Source of the DNA: an uncultured Bacilli bacterium
GTDB lineage: Bacteria > Bacillota_I > Bacilli_A > RF39 > UBA660
Direction: 5' to 3'
Assembly (NCBI GenBank): GCA_947853245.1
Contig: CANTWP010000076.1
Coordinates: 1 to 24,581, forward strand
Length of the DNA stretch: 24,581 nucleotides
This document shows, piece after piece, positions 1 through 7,475 of the stretch. A program made the position numbers and the translations under genes. The notes below the pieces were generated by a model. That model searched no databases, was not told where the DNA came from, and saw nothing but the letters and a program-made list of their open reading frames with translations. Position 1 is the stretch's first letter. Each line of letters begins with the position of its first letter.

Positions 1-69
1 TAATAATATTATATTCTTTTTTAAAAAGCTTAAGTTTTTCCATCTATTCTTTTTATTTATTCTTTTCAT
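1..69 (-). CDS. Start of an unknown gene, cut by the left window edge
   Basis: Only the first 23 codons are inside the window. The frame starts with ATG at 69, runs to base 1 without a stop and has an AAAGGA ribosome binding site at 78-83. The visible peptide is strongly basic (MKRINKKNRWKNLSFLKKN) and then turns hydrophobic (IILL), as at the start of a secreted or membrane protein. The leader in front of it, 67-129, closely matches the leader of the 78-codon frame at 15756-15992. The peptide also loosely resembles that frame's N-terminus (KNLSFLKK versus KNKNFLQN), so the two may be paralogues. No function can be assigned from this fragment. Confidence 0.5.
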   Translation of the reverse strand, partial: MKRINKKNRWKNLSFLKKNIILL

Positions 70-129
70 TTAATAAGTCCTTTGATACAATAAAAAACAC
101 AAAAACAAATTAGAGTAGCCTCTAGTTTA
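67..129 (-). repeat. Conserved leader element, copy B
   Basis: On the minus strand this holds, in order, TAAACTAGAG, ten variable bases, an 18-base block ending in a long T tract (92-109 on the plus strand), AAAGGA and ATTAAATG. Copy A at 15990-16054 has the same blocks: the 18-base block is identical, TAAACTAGAG is identical, and the distance between them is the same. Here the variable bases allow a small TAGAG/CTCTA hairpin followed by T-rich sequence, with outer pairing of ACACAAA and TTTGTGT. It could be a transcribed regulatory leader, an attenuator, or simply the 5' part of a duplicated gene. Confidence 0.5.
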
Positions 130-159
130 GCTTTGTGTTATTACCTTTATTATTAGAAA

Positions 160-235
160 TTAGATTATAAACTGCCCCCTCAGGTTAACTATTTGTATAC
201 ATAAACTATTCTTAATCATATAATCACTGCCCTCA
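160..235. repeat. Two imperfect direct repeats with a GC-rich core
   Basis: Plus-strand 160-182 and 214-235 share an A/T-rich part (ATTATAA / ATATAAT) followed by ACTGCCC(CC)TCA. The core stands out because it is GC-rich in an otherwise extremely AT-rich spacer. It lies between the end of the TasA-like gene (282) and the leader at 67-129, and could be part of the leader transcript or a protein-binding site. The rest of 130-281 holds no gene, and I see no clear terminator for the TasA-like gene. Confidence 0.3.
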
Positions 236-281
236 TTTTTATATTCTGTGTATTTATCAATTACCATATTTTAATTAATTA

Positions 282-857
282 TTATGAACAATTATTACAA
301 TCTTGAATAAAGTTTAATCCTAAACCAAGATTGAATGTTTTATATCCTTCGCCTTCATAAATATAATCTTCATAAGTAACAGTAATATAAACTGTCATAT
401 ATTTGCCTTCTTTAGCATTTCCACCTTTTAAAACAGTATTTTTCGCTAAAGGTTCCCCATTTTCATCACTAACTTTATAACTAACATTACTTTGATATTG
501 TGAAGGAACACCAAATATATCATAAGATTCTAATTTAGCATTCAAAGTACCATCATTTTTTACCACTGACTTAATTGTTACACTATCGCCAGGTTCTTCT
601 AAATGTACTTCATAATGAATATTTAGTCCTCTAATCTTAGGTTCTTGAACTACTTCTGCGGAACCAGTTTTCTTTACTACTTCTGTAGAAGTAAATTTTA
701 CATTCCAACTTGCTACCCTCGCTACAGTTACACCCGCAATATCTAATGTTGCGTTTACCGCAGCATAAGAAACAGTTAAGCCAACTGCCGCTAATACAAT
801 AGCCATAATTACTAATTCTCTAATATATCTATTTTTTTCGCGATTACTCTTTTTCAT
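282..857 (-). CDS. TasA/camelysin-like exported protein (copy 1)
   Basis: This 191-residue protein has a basic N-terminus, a hydrophobic segment at about residues 14-30 and a likely signal-peptidase region near SYA-AVNATL. A beta-rich body follows. It carries the pattern seen in TasA/camelysin-type surface proteins: an LEEPGDSVTIKSVVKNDGTLNAKL stretch (about 86-109), where Pro-Gly-Asp precedes a strand and then Asn-x-Gly. It is clearly paralogous to the protein at 19024-19560: both have YAA-x-x-ATL, W-x-V-x-F, the LE-x-P-x-DS...N-x-G-x-x-NAKL block and an S/T-Y-K-x-(S/T)-D-x-N-G-x-x-LAK block. Unlike copy 2 it ends in a Cys-containing tail (DCNNCS). TasA proteins form extracellular fibres and are processed by SipW-type peptidases; that role here is inference. 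It has its own strong promoter at 890-918. The ribosome binding site (AGAGAG) is weaker than those of its neighbours. Confidence 0.75.
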   Translation of the reverse strand: MKKSNREKNRYIRELVIMAIVLAAVGLTVSYAAVNATLDIAGVTVARVASWNVKFTSTEVVKKTGSAEVVQEPKIRGLNIHYEVHLEEPGDSVTIKSVVKNDGTLNAKLESYDIFGVPSQYQSNVSYKVSDENGEPLAKNTVLKGGNAKEGKYMTVYITVTYEDYIYEGEGYKTFNLGLGLNFIQDCNNCS

Positions 858-889
858 AAAAAATCTACTCTCTATTCTTATCTATTAAA

Positions 890-918
890 AGTATATAATT
901 AATACATTTAGTTGTCAA
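890..918 (-). promoter_or_regulatory. Promoter of TasA-like copy 1
   Basis: On the minus strand there is a consensus -35 TTGACA (913-918), a 17-base spacer and a -10 TATACT (890-895). The -35 box overlaps the last codons and stop of the YfhO-type gene. This is one of the best sigma-A-type promoters in the window and implies expression independent of the upstream gene. Confidence 0.75.
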
Positions 919-3358
919 CATCCTTTTGTCTACTTTTAAAATTTAAAATAATTAGAAAAATTATTGCGCTAATTATACCACTTATACTACTAATAATACC
1001 CATTTTAAAATATGGATTTTCATAAATAATTTCTATATTGTGATATCCTTTATTTAGCTTAAATCCAATAAAACCACCATTTACAGATTCATAATCAACT
1101 TTTTTCTTATCAACCTTAACTGTAAATCCTGAATCATAAGGGATCGATAAAGTCATATAGCCATCACTAGACACCATAATATCCCCAGTTACTTTATTAT
1201 CATTAATTTTAATATTATTCATTAAATCAAATTTATTATTAAGAATATCATGATCCATTGTATATATTTTAATATCAGTAATCTTATAAGTTCCTTTTGA
1301 TATATTTATACTTAATGTTTCTATATTATTATCAGTAATTAAAAAATGAAACGTATTATTTTTATTAGGATAATTCCATTCCTTACAAGTAAGTCTATTT
1401 CTTATTCCGTTTATATCAATTGAAAGTTCAGTATCACATGTATTTTTTTCTAAACCACGAATTTCTATAAATAAAAGTTTATTTATAATAGGTTCTTCAA
1501 ATCTAACATTAATAATTGAATCTTTAGTTACTTCCAATATATTCCAATGATCACTATTGCTAATACTAATATTATCGCCTAAACTAAAAGAATAGTTGCC
1601 AGTGAATATATTAGTTATGCTTGGTACAAAATCCCCATAATTATCTACAACAATACCTGTTAATAAAGCTTCTAAATTATATGGATATTCATAATTACTA
1701 ATGGAATCTTTACTATATAATTTATTAGTGGCGTATCCTAAACTTAAAGCATAATCATTTTTATATAAATAATAATCTTCATTATTATTAATTAATGTAT
1801 ATCCAAAATTTAGCTTTTTAGGACTAAGAATATATTTAACTCCAAATAATCTATTCATAATAATATTATCGGTATCAACTAACATTAAATGATTATAAGT
1901 ATCATTATTAACATTTAATATATTATGATAAAAATTATAGTAATTATAATTATATGTAGATGAATATAAAGAAGAACTAAAGTAATTACTATTTGGTATT
2001 ACATTAACTGTATTTATAGGATCAATCGTATTTGCAAATCTATAAAAGCTTTTATCTCGATCTAATACTTTTGTAATTTCTGTTTGATAATCATGAGATA
2101 AATAATAGTCTTTATCTACATAATTCTCATCTAGATTAAAAGCTATAAACATAATAAATATTTCTAACATAATTAATATGAAACTAATATTATGCTTACC
2201 TTTTACAAACAAATAAATAATTATTATAGAAAGAATTAAATCTAAATAATACCCAAAGTTAAAATGACCCATTATTAGTCCTAATAACGAAATTATTAAA
2301 GTAATCTTTATTATTAATTTGTAATTGTGTTTTTTATTGATTAAATTCTTTAAAAATATTCCTATACTAAAAACAAATAATGGTAAAAAAGGAATTAAAG
2401 CTTTACTACGAATATATAAACCACCATTTAATAAATATCTAAAAATTGGAGATATAATTAATAAAGATAAAATAGTACCTAAATAAATATTCTTTTTTTC
2501 TTCATTGATCAATAACGCTATTAAAGTAGGAATTAATAAAGCAATTAATCCTAAGGTATAAGGGCCATATAATACTTCTGTAAATGATAAATTCGGAATT
2601 ATTAAACTAAAAAAATCAACACTAGATTTAATATTATTTCTACCACTTAAGATCGTATATAAAGTAGGAATTAATATAATTCCTGATAATAATAAACTTA
2701 TTATAATTGGTAATATAATTTTTAATTTAGTACTGGTCTTATCTTTAAAATGTACATATATATAATAAAATAATATACATAAAATTCCACCAACACTATA
2801 ATAATAATTAGTAAAGATCATTAAAGACATAAATAATGTAATTAAAAATAAACTATTTCTTTTATTTTTATCTATTTCTAAAAAACAAAGAAGTAAAAAA
2901 GGAATATAATTAACAAACATTATCTGACGATGAAATTGATAAAATAATGGTGCACTACACATAAATATAAATGTTAATAAAAAAGTTAATTTATTGTTAA
3001 ATTTAGGATTAATCCATTTATAGAATAAATAAATACTAAGTAAATATAAAACTATATTACTAATCATTATATAGTTAGTCATAGAAATAAATGGGAAGAG
3101 ATAAGATAATAAGATAATTGGGCTTAATAATCCATAATATGAAAAATTATAAATATTTTGACCCAAACCTAAATTCCAAGCTATATTTGGAACAAGCTCA
3201 CCTGTTTCATAAAATAAATTACGAAAATAATCAGCAAAAACTATATGTTGATTTATCCAATCCATATTAGAACCAAATAGTTTACCAAAACAAAATGGCA
3301 TTACACAAAATAATAATCCTATTAATAATAATATTAAAATATTCCTCTTCTTTTTCAT
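908..3358 (-). CDS. YfhO-family polytopic membrane protein
   Basis: This 816-residue protein begins with a hydrophobic segment and the sequence GSNMDWINQH...YFRNLFYETGELVPNIAWNLGLGQNIYNFSYYGLLSP (about 29-80), typical of the YfhO family: an early acidic loop, then a Gly/Tyr-rich loop before the next helix. About a dozen membrane helices fill residues 1-410, followed by a roughly 370-residue soluble part and a last helix at about 780-805 ending in a basic tail. YfhO proteins resemble GT-C glycosyltransferases and are linked to glycosylation of lipoteichoic acid and other envelope polymers; the substrate here is unknown. Length and topology suit an intact family member. The start has an AGGTGG ribosome binding site. 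A TATAAT with a TGn extension at 3375-3380 could serve as the -10, just downstream of the ABC gene's terminator. Confidence 0.8.
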   Translation of the reverse strand: MKKKRNILILLLIGLLFCVMPFCFGKLFGSNMDWINQHIVFADYFRNLFYETGELVPNIAWNLGLGQNIYNFSYYGLLSPIILLSYLFPFISMTNYIMISNIVLYLLSIYLFYKWINPKFNNKLTFLLTFIFMCSAPLFYQFHRQIMFVNYIPFLLLCFLEIDKNKRNSLFLITLFMSLMIFTNYYYSVGGILCILFYYIYVHFKDKTSTKLKIILPIIISLLLSGIILIPTLYTILSGRNNIKSSVDFFSLIIPNLSFTEVLYGPYTLGLIALLIPTLIALLINEEKKNIYLGTILSLLIISPIFRYLLNGGLYIRSKALIPFLPLFVFSIGIFLKNLINKKHNYKLIIKITLIISLLGLIMGHFNFGYYLDLILSIIIIYLFVKGKHNISFILIMLEIFIMFIAFNLDENYVDKDYYLSHDYQTEITKVLDRDKSFYRFANTIDPINTVNVIPNSNYFSSSLYSSTYNYNYYNFYHNILNVNNDTYNHLMLVDTDNIIMNRLFGVKYILSPKKLNFGYTLINNNEDYYLYKNDYALSLGYATNKLYSKDSISNYEYPYNLEALLTGIVVDNYGDFVPSITNIFTGNYSFSLGDNISISNSDHWNILEVTKDSIINVRFEEPIINKLLFIEIRGLEKNTCDTELSIDINGIRNRLTCKEWNYPNKNNTFHFLITDNNIETLSINISKGTYKITDIKIYTMDHDILNNKFDLMNNIKINDNKVTGDIMVSSDGYMTLSIPYDSGFTVKVDKKKVDYESVNGGFIGFKLNKGYHNIEIIYENPYFKMGIISSISGIISAIIFLIILNFKSRQKDVDN

Positions 3359-3382
3359 ACGACCACCTACAATTATTATAAC

Positions 3383-3414
3383 AAAAAAAGCTCTATTAAA
3401 AAAGAGCTTTTAAT
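3383..3414 (-). terminator. Terminator after the ABC-type gene
   Basis: An eight-base-pair stem (AAAGCTCT 3387-3394 with AGAGCTTT 3403-3410) is followed on the minus strand by seven T residues. It separates the ABC-type gene from the YfhO-type gene. Confidence 0.85.
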
Positions 3415-3421
3415 TAACCAC

Positions 3422-5107
3422 TTAATAAAGTTGTTTATATAAATCACTATTTTCAAGTAATTCATTATGTCTACCTACAGCTTCAACTCTACCCTGATCA
3501 ATCAGAACAATTTCATCAGATAATTTTAAAATACCTTTATCACGGCTAATAATTAAAATTGTATGATTTTCACTTAATTTTTCTAAAACTTTGATAATAT
3601 TTTTCTTATTTGCTTTATCTAAAGAATCTATTATCTCATCAAACAATAAAATTCTACTATCTTTTAAGATAACACGTGCGATAGATAATAATCTTTTAGT
3701 CATAGAAGATAACACCATACAATCAGTTCCAATTACTGTATCATAACCATCTTTTAATTTTAAAATCTCATCGTGAACTTTAACCATCTTACAAACTTTT
3801 TCTATTTTAGAAAAATCTGGTTCAATTAGCATTAAATTTTCTCTAATACTACATTCAAAAAATATTGGGTTGGATCTAGCATAAGAAATAAGTTTATAAT
3901 ATGATTCGTCATTAATTTCAGCTATTTCATTAGAATCTACTAAAATATTTCCTTCATGTTGACGATTAAGTTTAAGTAATAATTCAAATATTCCCATCTT
4001 ACCACTATCGGATACACCAGTAATCGAATAAATGGAATTTTCTCGAATTTTTAAACTAAAATCTTTCAAGACTGGATCATTCTTATAACCGTATAAAATA
4101 TTCTTAAATTCTACCTTTCCTTTGGTATCACTATTATCAATAAACTTACCATCTTCGATACTTTTTCTAGCATATTCAACTATTTTATTATATCTTTTTA
4201 GTGAAACAATTAAACCATGATATTCAACATTCACAGTAGAAACTAAAGTAAAATTATCTATTATTTTCTGATAATAACTATATATTATCATGAGAACTCC
4301 AATTTCCATAAATCCATCTCTAACTAAATAAACACCATATATTAACATAGCTAGACGGAGAATTTCAAAGATATAGATCGCTACTATATTAGATAAGTTA
4401 AACTCTATATTGTATTTAGCATTAGCGTCAACATAGGTTTTTGCGCCATTTTCAACTTTTTTACTAACAAAATTTAAAATATTAAAGCCCTTTATTTCTT
4501 TAATACCAATAAATATATCATTTACTATGCTTGTTTTATAATCTAAACTATCTTTTCGCTTTTTATTTAACTTTTGTAAACGACAACCAAATAATAGTAT
4601 GCCTGTTAAAACAAGTATTGATGAAACTATTGAAATAATAAATACTTCCATGCTTATTGTATAAAAGTAGTAATAAATAAATAAAAATTCTAAAATTTGA
4701 ACACTTCTATATACTGCATTACAAAAGAAACTACAGATAATATCAACATCACTATTTAAAATATTCATATATTCTCCAATAGTAAATCTTGATAAACTAA
4801 ATATGGAATTAGCACAAGTATTTTCTACTGCTTTAACTGTATATTCTTTATACATCTTATTATATAAGTTATAAAAAGTTTTTTGTCTTAAATACTCTGT
4901 AATTTTATAAATAGTAATTATTATTATATAAATAACTAGCATATGAATTGCTTTTTCATATAATGTTGCTGAAGCAAAATTAATAGCATTACTATATAAA
5001 ATAGGAATTACTAGTAGTATTCCACGAAGTACTATACATACCAAGTATTCCAAAATAATTTCTTTTTTGCAGTTTTTAAGTATTGTCTTTGTTAATCTTT
5101 TGTTCAT
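3422..5107 (-). CDS. ABC transporter half-molecule with degenerate ATPase motifs
   Basis: A 561-residue protein with the layout of an ABC exporter half: five or six membrane helices in residues 1-300, then a nucleotide-binding domain at about 330-561. The domain fold is recognisable, with A-loop Tyr about 341, Walker B ILLFDE (486-491), D-loop SLD (495-497) and a normal C-terminal IVLIDQGRV...G-x-H-x-ELL. Most catalytic motifs are altered. Walker A is GVSDSGKM (364-371), with Met instead of Ser/Thr after the Lys. The Q-loop position is Ser (412), the signature LSGGQ is LSSMT (466-470), and the H-loop position is Arg (522). No frameshift or internal stop interrupts it, so it is probably expressed, perhaps as an ATPase-dead partner, a receptor or a nucleotide sensor. 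The start has a TGGAGG ribosome binding site and its own promoter. No partner ABC gene is adjacent. Confidence 0.85.
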   Translation of the reverse strand: MNKRLTKTILKNCKKEIILEYLVCIVLRGILLVIPILYSNAINFASATLYEKAIHMLVIYIIIITIYKITEYLRQKTFYNLYNKMYKEYTVKAVENTCANSIFSLSRFTIGEYMNILNSDVDIICSFFCNAVYRSVQILEFLFIYYYFYTISMEVFIISIVSSILVLTGILLFGCRLQKLNKKRKDSLDYKTSIVNDIFIGIKEIKGFNILNFVSKKVENGAKTYVDANAKYNIEFNLSNIVAIYIFEILRLAMLIYGVYLVRDGFMEIGVLMIIYSYYQKIIDNFTLVSTVNVEYHGLIVSLKRYNKIVEYARKSIEDGKFIDNSDTKGKVEFKNILYGYKNDPVLKDFSLKIRENSIYSITGVSDSGKMGIFELLLKLNRQHEGNILVDSNEIAEINDESYYKLISYARSNPIFFECSIRENLMLIEPDFSKIEKVCKMVKVHDEILKLKDGYDTVIGTDCMVLSSMTKRLLSIARVILKDSRILLFDEIIDSLDKANKKNIIKVLEKLSENHTILIISRDKGILKLSDEIVLIDQGRVEAVGRHNELLENSDLYKQLY

Positions 5108-5134
5108 ACGTCCTCCAAACTACCATTCATATTA

Positions 5135-5163
5135 ATTATAACAATACATAGGAATAATTGCAA
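5135..5163 (-). promoter_or_regulatory. Promoter of the ABC-type gene
   Basis: Minus-strand -35 TTGCAA (5158-5163), 17-base spacer and -10 TATAAT (5135-5140) with a TGn extension. It starts immediately after the terminator of the tiny-protein pair, so the ABC gene is a separate unit. Confidence 0.65.
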
Positions 5164-5165
5164 AT

Positions 5166-5188
5166 AAAAAGAGGTAAAAAACCTCTCT
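5166..5188 (-). terminator. Terminator after the tiny membrane-protein pair
   Basis: Stem AGAGGT (5170-5175) with ACCTCT (5181-5186), five-base loop, followed on the minus strand by TTTTT. It sits directly after the stop of the 44-residue gene. Confidence 0.75.
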
Positions 5189-5323
5189 TTAACAACAAAT
5201 TGTAGTTCCTATTATAATTGCAAGTAAGATGTATAGTACTAATATAATTACATGATTTATATTTGAAGAACTACTTGTTTGAGTACAAGAACACTCATCA
5301 TGATTAGAATTACAGCAAGCCAT
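5189..5323 (-). CDS. Tiny cysteine-rich membrane protein (44 residues)
   Basis: ATG at 5323 follows a near-perfect AAGGAGG ribosome binding site. The 44-residue product has a polar Cys/Ser-rich N-terminus with cysteines at 3, 4, 11 and 13, one hydrophobic helix at about 25-42 (VIILVLYILLAIIIG) and a C-terminal Cys-Cys. It follows the 27-residue gene by 18 bases and precedes a terminator, so the two form a small operon. The helix resembles the single helix of YjcZ-type small proteins known from Bacillus sporulation, but the Cys-rich head is not typical of them. The cysteines could bind metal or form disulfides; nothing more specific can be said. Confidence 0.7.
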   Translation of the reverse strand: MACCNSNHDECSCTQTSSSSNINHVIILVLYILLAIIIGTTICC

Positions 5324-5341
5324 GTTGTACCTCCTTACTTA

Positions 5342-5425
5342 TTAAATATAAGCTCCTAATATGATAATTAAAAGAATAAATAATACTAATACGATTGCAG
5401 CACCTGATATACCATTGTTACACAT
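5342..5425 (-). CDS. YjcZ-like tiny membrane protein (27 residues)
   Basis: ATG at 5425 follows AAAAGGAGG at good spacing. The 27-residue peptide is MCNNGISG followed by AAIVLVLFILLIIILGAYI. The pattern of a short Gly-containing head, then (F/A)-A-(L/I)-IV-x-LFILLIII-G-A, is that of the YjcZ/YncL-type small proteins annotated as sporulation-associated in Bacillus. A sporulation role here is only an inference from the family, since no other sporulation gene is in the window. It is the first gene of a two-gene unit with the 44-residue protein. I could not identify a convincing promoter in 5430-5584. Confidence 0.75.
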   Translation of the reverse strand: MCNNGISGAAIVLVLFILLIIILGAYI

Positions 5426-5584
5426 TGAAATCATCCTCCTTTTTTGTCTTTTCACATTATTCTATGGAATTTTAGAATATATGTGCTTGAATGATCATAA
5501 AATTATTGTAATTTGGACTTTTTTTTGTTATCATATTACTTGTATGGTTGAGTACAAAGTACAAATACAAGGAAGGAAGATATC

Positions 5585-6628
5585 ATGAAAAATAATACAA
5601 ATATTAAAAAACCATCAAATCAAGGAAAGGAAATGAAAACAGATTATAGTAAAGGAATTATTCTTGGACTTATAATAATTATTATCGTCTTAGTTGGGAT
5701 TACAGCTTTCTTAATTTATAAAGGAAATCATCCAAAACTATCAGATGGAAAACAAGTTGTTGCCAGTATTGATGGTAAAGACTTTACAGCAGAAGATTTA
5801 TATGAAGAATTAAGATTACAAGGTGGCTATAGCGTACTAATGAGTATGATCGATAGTTTCATTGTTGAAAAAGAAATTGAAGATACTACTGATGCTAAAA
5901 AATATGCCGAAGCTTTAATTGCACAATATGAATTACAATATAAAGATTCTAATGTATCATTTGAAGATGTAGTAATTAGTTCTGGTTATGAAAGTATTGA
6001 TGCTTTTAAAAAAGCTATTATAAATAATTATTTATATACTGAAGTTGGTGAAAAATATATTAAAAATAGTATTACTGACAAAGAATTAAAGGATTATTAT
6101 GATGACCACGTTTCTGACGAATTAGGCGTTAAACATATTTTAATTGCTCCAGATGTTGGTGATGATGCAACTAGTGATGAAAAGAAAAAAGCTGAAGAAG
6201 AAGCCTTAAAGAAAGCTAAAGAAATCATTAAAAAAATCGAAGCTGGTGAAGATTTTGAAAAACTTGCTAAAGAAAATTCTGATGATACAGGTAGCGCTAG
6301 TAATGGTGGAATTATCAATAACGTAGTTAAAGATAAATATATTACAGAATTCTGGGATGCTGCTAATAAATTAGAAATTGATCAGTATACTACTGAACCA
6401 GTTAAATCTAAATTTGGATATCATATTATTTATAAAGTAAGTCATACTCCAAAGAAATCATTTGAAGATATGAAAGATTCTTTATATGATAAAGTTGTTA
6501 CTGCAAAGACTAGTGATGATTCTGATTTAATTGATAAAACTTGGATTGAAATTCGTAAGAAATACAATTTAAATATTGTTGATACTAATATTCAAAAGAT
6601 ATACGATATAACAATTAAAAATATGTAA
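5585..6628 (+). CDS. prsA: Membrane-anchored PrsA/PpiC-type foldase
   Basis: A 347-residue protein: cytoplasmic N-terminus, one membrane helix (about 24-46), an N-terminal chaperone region starting VVASIDGKDFTAEDLYEEL, a parvulin-type prolyl isomerase domain at about 182-286 (starting VKHILI, ending SKFGYHIIYK) and a C-terminal chaperone segment. The insert at about 190-225 is rich in Lys/Glu/Ala, a likely helix. PrsA proteins help secreted proteins fold outside the membrane. The classical form is a lipoprotein, but here no lipobox Cys follows the hydrophobic segment, so it is probably held by an uncleaved helix. ATG at 5585 follows GGAAGGAAG. The gene is monocistronic and ends in a hairpin shared with recX. 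The -35-like TTGGAC at 5513-5518 has no good -10 partner. Confidence 0.88.
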   Translation: MKNNTNIKKPSNQGKEMKTDYSKGIILGLIIIIIVLVGITAFLIYKGNHPKLSDGKQVVASIDGKDFTAEDLYEELRLQGGYSVLMSMIDSFIVEKEIEDTTDAKKYAEALIAQYELQYKDSNVSFEDVVISSGYESIDAFKKAIINNYLYTEVGEKYIKNSITDKELKDYYDDHVSDELGVKHILIAPDVGDDATSDEKKKAEEEALKKAKEIIKKIEAGEDFEKLAKENSDDTGSASNGGIINNVVKDKYITEFWDAANKLEIDQYTTEPVKSKFGYHIIYKVSHTPKKSFEDMKDSLYDKVVTAKTSDDSDLIDKTWIEIRKKYNLNIVDTNIQKIYDITIKNM

Positions 6629-6655
6629 AAAAACTACAAATGTAGTTTTTTTTAT
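6628..6655. terminator. Bidirectional terminator between prsA and recX
   Basis: Stem ACTAC (6633-6637) with GTAGT (6642-6646), extended by A/T pairs on both sides, with an A tract before and a T tract after. Both strands therefore read as hairpin plus T run. It ends the convergent genes prsA (plus) and recX (minus). Confidence 0.85.
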
Positions 6656-7419
6656 ACTTTAATATTATTAATTTCGGAATCGTGAAACCCCTTACTACGA
6701 AGTTTATAATATATCTGTTTAGCTAATTCTTCACCTTCATACTTATTACTTAACTTACTATATAATTTATTATATTCTTTACTAATAACAATGTTATTAT
6801 CATTAAAATGGGTTGTACTTAAAACTTCATTTATTAAGCCATCTTCATAACCAAGATTTTCCATTTCGTAAACTATTTTTTGTTTTAAAGCATAATTAGA
6901 CTTTATCGAATTACCCTTAATTCTTTTTTGTATTAATTTTTCCAGTTTATGATAGATTTGATCTTCCTCTAATTCTGATAAAAGACTTTCTATAACTTCA
7001 TACTGAATATTATTAGATAACAATTCGTCTTTTATTTTAATAGGGCCATCACTACTTAATAAAAATCTATCTTGAACATATGCTCTAGCATATGCATAAT
7101 CGTTAATAAGACGATTATTATTTAATTTATTTATTATTTTATTTTTTTCATCAATTGTGATGGAATACTTATCTAAAAATTTTTCTATTTCTTTACGACA
7201 ACGCATCTTCTTAGATATAAACTTCAATGTTTGATAATAAACATCCTCTTTAGCATTTTCCTCTTCTAACTTAGCATAATCATCTATTGTTAATTCTTTT
7301 TTAAATAATATATTATTATCTAGTATTACATTATCATAAAGTTTAATCTTAGTATTATCCATAAACTCTATTTGATATTTAGAATTATTACATTTTTTGA
7401 TACTTTTTATCTTTTTCAT
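6652..7419 (-). CDS. recX: Recombination regulator RecX
   Basis: A 255-residue protein of the RecX family, which binds RecA filaments and limits RecA activity. It has an N-terminal strand-rich region (about 1-45), then tandem three-helix repeats. The most diagnostic part is the first repeat, KFISKKMRCRKEIEKFL...NRLINDYAYARAYVQDRF (about 66-118), the usual L-I-(N/D)-D-x-x-(F/Y)-A-x-x-(Y/F)-(V/I) signature. Length fits the longer Firmicutes RecX proteins. ATG at 7419 has a strong TAGGAGGGG ribosome binding site. It has its own promoter at 7439-7467 with a dyad that resembles a LexA box. RecX genes are often damage-inducible, which agrees with that reading. Confidence 0.9.
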   Translation of the reverse strand: MKKIKSIKKCNNSKYQIEFMDNTKIKLYDNVILDNNILFKKELTIDDYAKLEEENAKEDVYYQTLKFISKKMRCRKEIEKFLDKYSITIDEKNKIINKLNNNRLINDYAYARAYVQDRFLLSSDGPIKIKDELLSNNIQYEVIESLLSELEEDQIYHKLEKLIQKRIKGNSIKSNYALKQKIVYEMENLGYEDGLINEVLSTTHFNDNNIVISKEYNKLYSKLSNKYEGEELAKQIYYKLRSKGFHDSEINNIKV

Positions 7420-7438
7420 ATACCCCTCCTAATAAGGC

Positions 7439-7467
7439 ATTTTATCACACAAACATTAGTTTGTAAA
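7439..7467 (-). promoter_or_regulatory. recX promoter with SOS-box-like dyad
   Basis: Minus-strand -35 TTTACA (7462-7467), 17-base spacer, -10 TAAAAT (7439-7444). The perfect dyad ACAAAC-TAAT-GTTTGT (7449-7464 on either strand) lies in the spacer and overlaps the -35. Its geometry matches the Gram-positive LexA site CGAAC-N4-GTTCG, with AAAC/GTTT replacing GAAC/GTTC. A repressor bound here would block RNA polymerase directly. Confidence 0.6.
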
Positions 7468-7475
7468 TAGATAAT

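Noticed and set aside
67..170. Known riboswitch classes (c-di-GMP-I, preQ1, T-box) for the repeated leader
   Set aside because: Short resemblances (CAAAGCTAAA, CTAGAGGCTAC) were noted on the minus strand, but the invariant core sequences and helices of these classes are not present, and the similarity is not kept in the second copy.
5361..5588. A 75-codon plus-strand open frame overlapping the tiny minus-strand genes
   Set aside because: No ribosome binding site, low-complexity composition, and it is antisense to the 27-codon gene, which has a strong site and a recognisable sequence pattern; its end also overlaps the start of prsA.
6097..6318. A 73-codon minus-strand open frame inside prsA
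   Set aside because: It is the antisense shadow of the Lys/Glu/Ala-rich part of PrsA, giving a Ser/Phe/Ala-rich peptide without a ribosome binding site.
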